Source: Gemmatimonadota bacterium
GTDB lineage: Bacteria > Gemmatimonadota > Gemmatimonadetes > Gemmatimonadales > GWC2-71-9
Direction: 5' to 3'
DNA length: 31,085 nucleotides
Assembly: GCA_003221085.1 (NCBI GenBank)
Contig: QHUD01000193.1
Coordinates: forward strand, 1 to 31,085
Part shown: positions 1 through 7,960 of the stretch, piece by piece
Layout: each line of letters starts with the position of its first letter
Numbering within the stretch: the stretch's first letter is position 1
The notes under the pieces: model-generated
The model's input: only the letters and a program-made list of their open reading frames with translations
Told to the model about the DNA's origin: nothing
Databases searched by the model: none
Program-made: the position numbers and the translations under genes

Positions 1-2
1 TG

Positions 3-1322
3 ATCAACGCGGTGCACGCGAGTCGCCTCATGGTCTTCGTACTCGGCGGCTACTCGCTGCTCGATTTCGGCACGCGCGCGCCCTACCGCTTCACCGACAA
101 CGGCGTCCACGGCGGCGCCGGCGTTCGCCTGTTCCTGACCGAGCGCGTCGTTCTGCGGGTGGAGGGGCGGGCGATCTACAGCCCCAGCACGCAGTCGACG
201 TTCGGCCCCACGACGGCGACGCACTACGTGGGCACTGCCGGGCTCTCCGTGTTCCACCTGGGTACGCCGTCCAAGGATTCGGACCACGACGGCGTGAGCG
301 ACGCGAAAGACGCCTGCCCGGACACCCCGGTGGGAGCGACCGTGGACTCGAAGGGCTGCCCATTGGATTCGGACAAAGACGGCGTACCCGACGGGATCGA
401 CAAGTGCCCCGGCACGCCGGCGGGCGCACACGTCGATGCGACCGGTTGTCCCGTCGACAGCGACGGCGACGGTGTCCCCGACGGGATTGATCAATGCCCC
501 GGCACGCCGGCGGGAGTGCACGTTGATGCGAAGGGCTGTGCGGGTGACTCCGATGGCGACGGCGTCCCCGACGGTGTTGACCAATGCCCCAACACGCCCG
601 CGGGCGTCGTCGTGGACGCGGCCGGCTGCCCATTGGACTCGGACAAGGACGGGGTCCCCGACGGGATCGACAAGTGCCCCAACACCCCCGCCGGGGCCAC
701 TGTGGACGCGAGCGGCTGCCCGATGGATGCGGACCTCGACGGCGTGCCGGACGGACTCGACCAGTGTCCCAATACACCGGCGGGCACGAAGGTGGACGCG
801 ACGGGTTGCCCGCTCCCCATCGAGGCTGCAAAGCCGCCGGTGGCGGCCACCCCCACGCCGGCGCCTACGCCGCCGGGCAAATGCCCGCCCGCACCGCCGG
901 GGAGTCAGGTGGACGCGAACGGCTGTCTCATTCTGTTCGCGCCCGAGGCCGCCCGGTCCCCGACGCCGGGGGCGCCGCCGCGACCCACGCTGATCCTGAC
1001 CGGCGTGAACTTCGAAACCGGCAGATCAGCGTTGACGCGCGACTCGTATATGGTGCTCGACGCGGTGGCGGCCTCGCTGCTCGCCAACCCGGACATCCGC
1101 ATCGAGATCGCGGGATACACCGACAGTACCGGCAGGAAGTTCATGAATCTGCGGCTCTCGCAGGGCCGCGCCGCCGCCGTGCGCTTCTACCTCGCGCGCA
1201 AAGGCGTGGCGCCCGCCCGCATGGTGGCCAAGGGGTACGGCGCCTCCGGGTACATCGCGCCCAACAACACCGCGGCGGGGCGGGCGCAGAACCGTCGGGT
1301 GGAGCTGCACAAGCTGCCGTAG
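3..1322 (+). CDS. OmpA-family outer-membrane porin with thrombospondin type 3 repeats (5' end outside window)
   Basis: The reading frame is open to the left edge, so the first visible GTG (position 12) is probably internal and the signal peptide plus most of the N-terminal barrel are missing. Residue numbers here count from that GTG. Residues 1-85 look like the last strands of an OprF/OmpA-type beta barrel. Residues 89-268 are six exact 30-residue calcium-binding TSP3-type repeats of the form DSDxDGVPDGxDxCPxTPAG, with two cysteines each. A Pro/Thr/Ala-rich linker follows and contains a degenerate seventh unit (289-306). The OmpA C-terminal peptidoglycan-binding domain spans about 328-436. 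Asp371 and Arg386 have the 15-residue spacing of the diaminopimelate-binding pair of the family, and the domain ends in a typical GRAQNRRVEL motif. The expected role is anchoring the outer membrane to peptidoglycan. The family call is firm; any transport role is not shown. Confidence 0.93.
   Translation: MNAVHASRLMVFVLGGYSLLDFGTRAPYRFTDNGVHGGAGVRLFLTERVVLRVEGRAIYSPSTQSTFGPTTATHYVGTAGLSVFHLGTPSKDSDHDGVSDAKDACPDTPVGATVDSKGCPLDSDKDGVPDGIDKCPGTPAGAHVDATGCPVDSDGDGVPDGIDQCPGTPAGVHVDAKGCAGDSDGDGVPDGVDQCPNTPAGVVVDAAGCPLDSDKDGVPDGIDKCPNTPAGATVDASGCPMDADLDGVPDGLDQCPNTPAGTKVDATGCPLPIEAAKPPVAATPTPAPTPPGKCPPAPPGSQVDANGCLILFAPEAARSPTPGAPPRPTLILTGVNFETGRSALTRDSYMVLDAVAASLLANPDIRIEIAGYTDSTGRKFMNLRLSQGRAAAVRFYLARKGVAPARMVAKGYGASGYIAPNNTAAGRAQNRRVELHKLP
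276..815 (+). repeat. Six tandem 90-bp units encoding TSP3 calcium-binding repeats
   Basis: Six in-frame units of exactly 90 nt (30 codons) follow one another with no indels. Units 2 and 5 share long identical stretches around the DGIDKCP codons, while third positions differ elsewhere. The repeat therefore looks protein-driven and fairly old, not freshly duplicated. A seventh, shortened unit lacking the Asp-rich half lies downstream at about 876-929, inside the proline-rich linker. Confidence 0.9.
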
Positions 1323-1343
1323 CGGGGGCGGGCGGGGCCTCGG

Positions 1344-1349
1344 TATGTT
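1344..1349 (+). promoter_or_regulatory. Candidate -10 box (TATGTT) of a leaderless promoter for the M14 peptidase
   Basis: TATGTT lies exactly 10 nt before the ATG at 1360. The same spacing separates a TANNNT box from the start codon of several other genes in the window. If real, transcription would begin at or next to the ATG at 1360, and the ATG at 1345, which lies inside the box, would not be the start. No clear -35 is seen. Confidence 0.4.
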
Positions 1350-1359
1350 CTCCTGCCCC

Positions 1360-3729
1360 ATGGTCCGCCCGCTGTTGATCCTCATCGCCGTGGCGATCTC
1401 CGCCGCGCCCGCTCCCCCTGCCGCGGCGCAGCAACCACGTCGCACGCCGCCACCGCGACGCCCCCCTCCCCTGGTCGCCGCCCACCGGATACCAACCCCA
1501 CGCTCAGTGCTGGGGTTCGAGCCCGGCGACGACCGGAAGCTCGCCGACTGGCCGACCCTCGTGCGCTACTACCAGGCGCTCGCTGTGGCGAGCGATCGCG
1601 TGCGGTACCGCGAGCTGGGGCACAGCACGCTGGGGGCCCCCTTCATTGCGCTCGTGATCTCGAGCCCGCGGAACTTGCGGGAGCTGGACCGCTACCGTGC
1701 GCTCAACGCGAAGCTCGCGGACCCCCGGGCCCTGAAGACCGCCAGGGAAGCGGAGGAGGTGGTGCGTGACGGCAAAGCGGTCGTGCTCGTCACGTCGGGC
1801 ATCCACTCGACGGAGGTGGGCGGGCACCTGACGCCGGCGCTGCTCGCGTACCGGCTGGCGAGCGACACCAGCCTCACGACCCGCACGATCCTCGACAACG
1901 TGATCCTCTGGCTCGTGCCCTCGCTCAACCCGGACGGGGTCTCGATCGTCACCCACTGGTACAACCGCACGCTCGGCACGGCCGCCGAGGGCTCCGAGCC
2001 ACCCGAGCTGTACCATTACTACACCGGGCATGACAACAATCGCGATTGGTACGCGTTCACCCAGGTCGAGACGCAGCTGGTGGTGGACTCGCTCCACAAC
2101 GTGTGGCACCCGCAGATCGTGCACGACATTCACCAGCAGGACACCGACGGGTCGCGGCTGTTCCTGCCGCCCTACCTCGATCCGATCGAGCCGAACGTCG
2201 ATCCGCTGCTGGTCGACGGCGTGAACGCCCTCGGCACCGCCATGGCGTGGGCGCTCGCCGGGCAGGGGAAGACGGGGATCGTCATCAATGCGGTGTACGA
2301 CGCGTGGACCCCCGCGCGCGCCTATCAGCATTACCACGGCGGCGTGCGGATCCTGTCGGAGGCGGCGAGCGCGAACCTCGCTTCCCCCGTCGATCTTCCT
2401 GCCGACCAGCTCGCCACGCGGGGCCGCGGCTTCAATCCGCGCGAGCGCTCCTGGAACTTCACGAACCCCTGGCCGGGCGGCCGTTGGACGCTGCGCGACA
2501 TCGTGACTTACCAGACCGACGGAGCCTACGCCCTGCTCGAGAACGCGGCTCGCTATCGCGAGCGCTGGCTCGCGAACTTCCTGACTGTCGAAGGGCGCGC
2601 CGTCCGGGGCTGGAAGGGCTGGCCGTATGCCTACGTCCTGCCCCGACAGCATCAAGACTCCGTCGGGCTCGCTGCGCTGCTCGGCATCCTGCATCGGGGT
2701 CAGGTCGAGATTCGCACCGCGCTCCACCCGATCGCGCTCGGCGGCCAGCGGTTTCCGGCCGGGAGCTACGTCGTGGTGCTGCGGCAGCCGTACGCCGCGT
2801 TCGCCAAGACGCTGCTCGAGCCGCAGCGCTACCCCGACCTCCGGTTGTATCCCGGCGGTCCGCCACTCCCCCCGTACGACGTCACTGCGCACACGCTGCC
2901 GTTGTTGATGGGCGTGACCGCCGTGGCCGCGCGCGATTCGTTGCGCATCGCCCTCTCCGCCCCGGTCGAGCCGCCCGCCGCGAGCCTCGGGTCTCCAGGG
3001 TTCGCCGGACCGGAGGCGCCACGGGTCGGACTGTACCGCTCATATGCCGCGCCGCTCGACGAGGGATGGACGCGGTGGGTGTTCGATACGTGGAAGGTGC
3101 CCTACGCATCGGTCGTGGACTCCGTGGTGCGTGCGGGGAAGCTCAGGGACCACTTCGACGTCATCGTCCTGCCGGATCAGTCGCCCCACGAGCTGTTCGA
3201 CGGCCTGGCGCGCGCCTATCCCGCGCCCTACGCGGGCGGCCTCGGCCAGGAGGGCGTGGCGGCGTTGCGCCAGTTCGTGACTGACGGCGGCACGCTGGTG
3301 GCGCTCAACGACGCGAGCCGCTTCGCCGTGGAGCAGCTGCTCCTCCCCGTGCGCAACGTCCTCGAAGGGGTGGCCGACGACGAGTTCTACGCGCCGGGCT
3401 CGATTTTCCGGCTCGAGCTCGACGCGAGCGACCCCATCTCGCACGGCGTGCCCGCCCAGTCGGTGGCGTGGTACGAAAACGGTCCCGCGTTCGACGTGCT
3501 CGATTCGAGCGCCGCACGCGTCGTGGGGCGTTACCCGGCCGATGCGGACAAGGTGCTGCTCTCCGGCTGGGCGCTGCATCCCGAGCGGGTGGCGGGCCGG
3601 GGCGCACTGGTGGAGGTCAAGCTGGGGACCGGTCGGGTCGTGTTGTTCGGCTTCCGGCCCCAATACCGAGGCCAAAGCATCACAACTTACCCCTTGTTAT
3701 TCAACAGCTTGCGATTGACCCCGCGGTAG
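1360..3729 (+). CDS. Secreted M14-family zinc carboxypeptidase-like protein
   Basis: A hydrophobic N-terminal segment (MVRPLLILIAVAISA, ending near AAAQQ) is a signal peptide, so the protein is exported. The M14 zinc-binding motif HSTE is present at 154-157, counted from the alternative ATG at 1345. It is followed by the NPDG motif (195-198), NNRDW (231-235) and HDIHQQ (260-265), which supplies the third zinc ligand. The C-terminal half (about 490-794) looks like the glutamine-amidotransferase-like or beta-rich extension found in large bacterial M14 proteins and may help bind substrate. At about 790 residues it fits this large secreted subgroup. Two ATGs compete, 1345 and 1360. I prefer 1360 because a -10-like box overlaps 1345. 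It follows the OmpA gene by a short gap, with no terminator visible. The peptide substrate is unknown. Confidence 0.88.
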   Translation: MVRPLLILIAVAISAAPAPPAAAQQPRRTPPPRRPPPLVAAHRIPTPRSVLGFEPGDDRKLADWPTLVRYYQALAVASDRVRYRELGHSTLGAPFIALVISSPRNLRELDRYRALNAKLADPRALKTAREAEEVVRDGKAVVLVTSGIHSTEVGGHLTPALLAYRLASDTSLTTRTILDNVILWLVPSLNPDGVSIVTHWYNRTLGTAAEGSEPPELYHYYTGHDNNRDWYAFTQVETQLVVDSLHNVWHPQIVHDIHQQDTDGSRLFLPPYLDPIEPNVDPLLVDGVNALGTAMAWALAGQGKTGIVINAVYDAWTPARAYQHYHGGVRILSEAASANLASPVDLPADQLATRGRGFNPRERSWNFTNPWPGGRWTLRDIVTYQTDGAYALLENAARYRERWLANFLTVEGRAVRGWKGWPYAYVLPRQHQDSVGLAALLGILHRGQVEIRTALHPIALGGQRFPAGSYVVVLRQPYAAFAKTLLEPQRYPDLRLYPGGPPLPPYDVTAHTLPLLMGVTAVAARDSLRIALSAPVEPPAASLGSPGFAGPEAPRVGLYRSYAAPLDEGWTRWVFDTWKVPYASVVDSVVRAGKLRDHFDVIVLPDQSPHELFDGLARAYPAPYAGGLGQEGVAALRQFVTDGGTLVALNDASRFAVEQLLLPVRNVLEGVADDEFYAPGSIFRLELDASDPISHGVPAQSVAWYENGPAFDVLDSSAARVVGRYPADADKVLLSGWALHPERVAGRGALVEVKLGTGRVVLFGFRPQYRGQSITTYPLLFNSLRLTPR

Positions 3730-3744
3730 GGTGATGCGCGTCTC

Positions 3745-3773
3745 TTGTCCGATTGTCCGGTGATTCCTATCGT
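3745..3773 (+). promoter_or_regulatory. Candidate sigma70-type promoter for the DUF4015 gene
   Basis: TTGTCC (3745-3750), a 17-nt spacer and TATCGT (3768-3773) each match four of six consensus bases. The start ATG at 3784 is 10 nt past the -10 box, which predicts a leaderless or nearly leaderless mRNA. TTGTCC is repeated at 3753-3758. The 54-nt gap after the peptidase gene contains nothing else of note. Confidence 0.5.
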
Positions 3774-3783
3774 GTAGCCCCTT

Positions 3784-5004
3784 ATGAAAGTGGTCCGGCA
3801 GGCAGGTGCTATCTTGCTGGCCGCGCTCCTCACGAGTCGCGGCCTTTTTGCACAAGATAGCGCCGCGGTCGTGACCGCGAGTCCCGCCGATCAGGTCAAG
3901 GTCCTGCTCCGGCCGACCGAGATCCGGTATGTCCAGCAGGAATCCGTGCTGCTCCCGCTCACCGCGAAGATCAAGGGACTGTACGTCAACGCCTGGGCGT
4001 TCGGCTCGTCAAAGCTGTGGCAGCTCGTGCGCCTCGCCGACGAGACCGAGGTCAATGCCTTTGTCGTCGACGTGAAGGACGACACCGGCTGCATGCTCTA
4101 CCCCTCGAGCGTGCCCACGGCGGAGCAGATCGGCGCCAACCGCTGCGTGCGTGCGAAGGACGCGCGGGCGCGTCTCGACACCCTGGCGGCGCACGACATC
4201 TACCCAATCGCGCGTATCGTGGTCGCGAAGGATCCTCTCCTCGCGGAGCGGAAGGCGGCGTGGTCGGTCAAAGACCGCGCGACGGGCGCGCTGTGGCGCG
4301 ACCGGATCAACATCGCCTGGGTGGACGCCTACAACGACTCCGTCTGGATCTACGCCGCCCAGCTCGCACAAGAAGCCGCAGCGATGGGATTCCGGGAGGT
4401 GCAGTTCGATTACGTGCGCTTTCCCGACGAGCCCCGGGAACGGATGGCGACGGCGATTTTTCCCGCGCACCGGTCGGGGCAGACGCAGCGCGAAGCCGTG
4501 CGTGAGCACGTGGCGCTGCTGAAGGACCGGCTGAGGCCGTTCGGGGTTCCCGTCACGTTCGACATCTTCGGGCTCACGGCTTCGGTGACGACCGGCGATC
4601 TCGGCATCGGGCAGGTGTGGGAAGATTTCGTGAGCGTGGCCGACGTGGTGCTGCCGATGGTGTACCCGAGCCACTACTACCGGGGCGCCTTCGGCTACGC
4701 GTGGCCGAACGGCCAGCCGTACCACATCGTGCGCAGCGCCCTGACGGACGCGCTGAAGCGCTCGGACCCGCTCCCGGGCTCGGCCGAGATCCGCCCCTTC
4801 CTGCAAGCGTTCACGCTCGGCCGCCGCCTGCCCCGCTACACGCCGTTCGAGATCCGCGAGCAGATCCGCGCCGCTGAAGACCTGGGCATCACGTCGTGGG
4901 TGCTGTGGAACCCGCGCAGCGTGTACCAGCGCGGCTCGCTGCGGCCGAAGCACGGTGTCGAACCGGCGGCGGGCCAGACCGTCTCGAGCCGCGGCGGCCG
5001 CTGA
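3784..5004 (+). CDS. Secreted putative glycoside hydrolase, DUF4015 family
   Basis: A signal peptide covers residues 1-23 (cleavage near GLFA|QDS). The rest matches the DUF4015 family, which is predicted to adopt a TIM-barrel glycosidase-like fold. Visible family features are GLYVNAWAFGS (65-75), the strand motif VVDVKDD (94-100), QFDYVRFPDE (207-216) and the C-terminal SWVLWNP segment. Acidic residues Asp98-Asp100 and Asp209/Asp215 sit at strand ends and are candidate catalytic or metal residues. The likely location is periplasm or cell surface. Substrate and activity are not known for most family members, so no sugar is proposed. Its own promoter is likely. Its stop codon lies only 3 nt from the stop codon of the convergent aconitase-like gene. 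Confidence 0.85.
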   Translation: MKVVRQAGAILLAALLTSRGLFAQDSAAVVTASPADQVKVLLRPTEIRYVQQESVLLPLTAKIKGLYVNAWAFGSSKLWQLVRLADETEVNAFVVDVKDDTGCMLYPSSVPTAEQIGANRCVRAKDARARLDTLAAHDIYPIARIVVAKDPLLAERKAAWSVKDRATGALWRDRINIAWVDAYNDSVWIYAAQLAQEAAAMGFREVQFDYVRFPDEPRERMATAIFPAHRSGQTQREAVREHVALLKDRLRPFGVPVTFDIFGLTASVTTGDLGIGQVWEDFVSVADVVLPMVYPSHYYRGAFGYAWPNGQPYHIVRSALTDALKRSDPLPGSAEIRPFLQAFTLGRRLPRYTPFEIREQIRAAEDLGITSWVLWNPRSVYQRGSLRPKHGVEPAAGQTVSSRGGR

Positions 5005-5007
5005 CGC

Positions 5008-7032
5008 TCAAGCCAGCGGCTCGGCGAGCGCCATGCCGGGCTGCCACTCGGTGATGTAGCCCGCGATGGCCGACGCGGCGACGGTGTAGGGATTGGCGAG
5101 GTAGAGCTGGCCGGGCCCCGAGCGACCCGGGAAGTTGCGGTTGATTGCGCTGATGGTCACTTCGGCGCCGGTCTTTGAGACCCCGGGCCCCGCGTTGATG
5201 CACGCGCCGCAGGACGGCTCGAGGAACGTCGCGCCCACCTTCCGAAACAGCTCGAGGTACCCCCGCTCCTCGCAGTACCGCTTCACGTCCTGCGACCCGC
5301 ATTGAATGAAGAAACGCACCCACGGCGCGACGCGCTCGCCCCGCTCCGCCGCCGCCTCAAGCACGCGCGCGTACATGTCCATGTCTTCCTTTTTTCCCGC
5401 GGTGCAGGAGCCCGCGTACGCGATGTCCACCCGCACCCGCTCGCCGTCCGCGATGGCGCGTCCGTTGCCCGGATCGCCCGGCAGGGCGATCAACGGTCGG
5501 ATCGCGCCGGCGTCGATCTCGATCACCTGGCAGTACTCGGCGCGCGCGTCGCTTGCGAGACCCCGACACAGCCGCTCCGCCGCCTCCCGCGCCAGGCCGC
5601 GGTACTCCATCAGGTACGCGACGGTCTTCTGGTCGGGAGCGACATAGCCGGTGAAGCCACCGACTTCGGCCGTCATGTTGGTCATCGTCGCACGTTCATC
5701 TACTGACAGCGACTCGACAGCATCGCCACAGTACTCCACCAGTTTCCCGATTGCCTGGCCGCTCTTCACGTACGGGTGGCGCAGAATCTCGAGCATGAAG
5801 TCCTTCGCGGTCACGTTGTCGGGCTTCTGGCCACGCACGACCACCTTCACGGTCTCGGGCACCGTGAGCCGCACGTCCTTCGTGATCCAGGAGTTGAAGA
5901 TCGCCGTCGTGCCGACCCCGAAGGCCACGCACCCTACGGCGCCTGCATGCGGGGTGTGCGAGTCGCTGCCGATGATCACCATTCCCGGCTCGGCGTGCCC
6001 TTCGAGGATCTTGGAATGGCAGATCGCCTCGGACCCGTGATGGCCCAGCCGCAGCTCGCCGTACAGGCGGATCCCCTGCTTCTCCGCGAAGGCGCGCTGC
6101 TTCTTCTCCAGCTCGAGCGCCACGTCGAGCAGGCCTTCCTTCACGCGCTCGGGGGTCATCGCCTCGCCCAGGAAGGTGAGGTGGTCGCGGAACATGAGGA
6201 CCGAGCCCGGGTCGTGCACCTTTTCGTCCTGCCCCACGAGCTGCTCGAAGAAGATCGCCGCCATGGGCGTGACGTACTCGTGGCTGAAGCGGACATCGGT
6301 GACGACGAACCCTTCGTCCCCCGGCTTGACCGCCGGGACGCCGATCTTGCCCTGCGCCGGATCCACCACCCAATGGCGGGCGATGATCTTTTCACCGAGC
6401 GTCATGGGGCGAGGCGGCGTGGCCGGGGGTGAGAGGACGACCTTTCCCTGGAGCCGGGCGACGTTGAAGGTGAACAGCCCCCCGTACTGGATGATCCCGC
6501 GAGTGATCTCGCCTTCGCCGGCCGTGAACGCGCTCAGGGGAATGGCTTCGCCGCGTCGCACTCTGTCGATGATCGAGAAGTCGGTGGTGGTCAGGACGCC
6601 GAGGTTCTGACAGTTCTCCCGGTAGATGCGCTCGATGTTCTCCGCGACCACCAGCTTGATGCCTGCGCACATCTCGGCATACGGCGACTGCTCGCGGGAA
6701 GAGCCCTTGCCCCGGCGCTTGCCGCTCACCGACGCGACGAAGCCACCGCGCTTCACCGATCCGCGCGTGACGGGAAACTCTGCGCCGCACTTGAGCCCCA
6801 GGTAGGGAAAGTCGCCCAGGGTTTCATCATAGTAGTAGCAGATGTAGGCGGGGGTGATTTCGTCGGTGGAGATGTTGTCGCGGAGCTTGGTCCCCGGCTG
6901 CCAGTCGAGATCCTGCCCCTCGAGCTGCCGACGTACCAGCCCTGCATCCTCGGCCAGGAACAGGATTCGCCCCCGCAGGACCACCTGATCCGGCAGCTTC
7001 TCGACTCGACGGGAGCGCAACGCAGCGAGCAT
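5008..7032 (-). CDS. Aconitase-family hydro-lyase with the swivel domain at the N terminus
   Basis: This 674-residue protein belongs to the aconitase/isopropylmalate dehydratase superfamily. Residues about 45-200 form the small swivel domain, with the conserved loop GKGSSREQSPYAE (108-120). Residues about 211-674 form the catalytic part, with GSDSHT (355-360), GSCTAG (541-546), PSCGACINAGPG (606-617) and NFPGRSG (633-639). Cys543, Cys608 and Cys611 would hold the 4Fe-4S cluster, and the C-x2-C pair resembles LeuC/AcnB types. The order swivel-then-catalytic recalls AcnB but without its HEAT-like domain. The expected reaction is citrate/isocitrate isomerisation via cis-aconitate; homoaconitate or methylaconitate chemistry cannot be excluded. 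The start at 7032 is chosen because homology begins there and a -10 box lies 8 nt upstream. The frame stays open further upstream to 7221, over the divergent gene. Confidence 0.88.
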   Translation of the reverse strand: MLAALRSRRVEKLPDQVVLRGRILFLAEDAGLVRRQLEGQDLDWQPGTKLRDNISTDEITPAYICYYYDETLGDFPYLGLKCGAEFPVTRGSVKRGGFVASVSGKRRGKGSSREQSPYAEMCAGIKLVVAENIERIYRENCQNLGVLTTTDFSIIDRVRRGEAIPLSAFTAGEGEITRGIIQYGGLFTFNVARLQGKVVLSPPATPPRPMTLGEKIIARHWVVDPAQGKIGVPAVKPGDEGFVVTDVRFSHEYVTPMAAIFFEQLVGQDEKVHDPGSVLMFRDHLTFLGEAMTPERVKEGLLDVALELEKKQRAFAEKQGIRLYGELRLGHHGSEAICHSKILEGHAEPGMVIIGSDSHTPHAGAVGCVAFGVGTTAIFNSWITKDVRLTVPETVKVVVRGQKPDNVTAKDFMLEILRHPYVKSGQAIGKLVEYCGDAVESLSVDERATMTNMTAEVGGFTGYVAPDQKTVAYLMEYRGLAREAAERLCRGLASDARAEYCQVIEIDAGAIRPLIALPGDPGNGRAIADGERVRVDIAYAGSCTAGKKEDMDMYARVLEAAAERGERVAPWVRFFIQCGSQDVKRYCEERGYLELFRKVGATFLEPSCGACINAGPGVSKTGAEVTISAINRNFPGRSGPGQLYLANPYTVAASAIAGYITEWQPGMALAEPLA

Positions 7033-7040
7033 CGGGCGAA

Positions 7041-7068
7041 AGATTACCCCTTGCCTAGGCCCGAGCAA
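7041..7068 (-). promoter_or_regulatory. Candidate promoter for the aconitase-like gene
   Basis: On the minus strand, TTGCTC (7063-7068), a 16-nt spacer and TAATCT (7041-7046) precede the ATG at 7032 by 8 nt. The same -10 sequence, TAATCT, also precedes the kinase gene at 18517-18522. No Shine-Dalgarno is seen between box and start, which fits a leaderless transcript. Confidence 0.45.
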
Positions 7069-7078
7069 GCCGATTTCC

Positions 7079-7954
7079 TTGGGGACCGTGATCCTCCTCA
7101 TCCTCACGCTGCAAGGCATCCCCAGTGTCACACTGACGAGCACGTTTCGCGGTCCGCGCGTGCGAGAGAGCTCCGGCGTCGCGGTGAGCCGCGCGCACGC
7201 GGGCGTGCTGTGGACCCACAACGACTCGGGCGACGATGCCTATGTGTACGCCACGGACCTCGCCGGCGCGGACCGCGGCTTCGTGCGAATCCGCGGTGCC
7301 CGCGCCGTAGACTGGGAGGACATCGCGCTCGGCCCCTGCCCCACAAGGGGAGGCGCGTGCCTCTACATCGCGGACACGGGCGATAACGAGAGGGTCCGCG
7401 AATCCGTAGTGATCTACGCCGTGCCCGAGCCCGATCCGCCGGCCAGGGCCGGGCGTGCGGTGGCCTCCGCCCCCGCGGTGGCGCTCCGGCTCCGATACCA
7501 AGGGGGGCCGGATGATGTAGAGGCGATTTACGTCTCGCCCCGAGACAGCGCGCTTTACCTCGTGAGCAAGGGACGTTCGGGTGTCGTCGAGCTGTACCGT
7601 GTCTCGCGCAACGCATGGGACAGTGACACGGTGGTCACCGCGTCGCCGCTCCAGCAGCTGCCGATCGCTCCGTTCGCGACGGTGGGACGCCTCGTGACCG
7701 GCGCGGCGATCCGGCCGGATGGCGGGCTGGTCGCGATCCGGACCTACACCGAGATCTATACCTTCGTCCCCGGTGCAGGAGGCATCCTGTCGCCCAGCGG
7801 GTGGCCCGTATGCAATGTCACCGGACTCGAGCCGCAGGGAGAAGCGATCGATTTCCTCGACGACTCCACATTCGTACTCACCAGCGAAGCCGCCAGCATC
7901 GGCCGCGGACTCATCCATACGGTGCGATGCCCCGGCAGACATCGAGAGGAGTGA
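7079..7954 (+). CDS. Secreted protein with beta-propeller-like repeats, function unknown
   Basis: The short hydrophobic N terminus (VILLILTLQGIPSVTL) looks like a signal peptide or anchor. The body contains strand-rich segments such as LWTHNDSGDDAYVYATD, VDWEDIALGPC and CLYIADTGDNERVRESVVIYAV. These are typical of propeller-like proteins in which an acidic loop (HNDSGD, DTGDNE) precedes each blade. Homologous segments occur in uncharacterised secreted actinobacterial and proteobacterial proteins. No catalytic motif is recognised. Only TTG (7079) and GTG (7088) are available as starts outside the divergent aconitase gene, and neither has a good Shine-Dalgarno. It is followed after 6 nt by the M28 peptidase, and GAGGAG near its end serves that gene, so the two form an operon. 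Confidence 0.7.
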   Translation: MGTVILLILTLQGIPSVTLTSTFRGPRVRESSGVAVSRAHAGVLWTHNDSGDDAYVYATDLAGADRGFVRIRGARAVDWEDIALGPCPTRGGACLYIADTGDNERVRESVVIYAVPEPDPPARAGRAVASAPAVALRLRYQGGPDDVEAIYVSPRDSALYLVSKGRSGVVELYRVSRNAWDSDTVVTASPLQQLPIAPFATVGRLVTGAAIRPDGGLVAIRTYTEIYTFVPGAGGILSPSGWPVCNVTGLEPQGEAIDFLDDSTFVLTSEAASIGRGLIHTVRCPGRHREE

Positions 7955-7960
7955 CCAGAC

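Noticed and set aside
436..993. Other open frames within the TSP3 repeat region on both strands
   Set aside because: These are a by-product of the 90-bp repeat, which keeps every frame open or closed in register. Only the OmpA frame gives a sensible protein.
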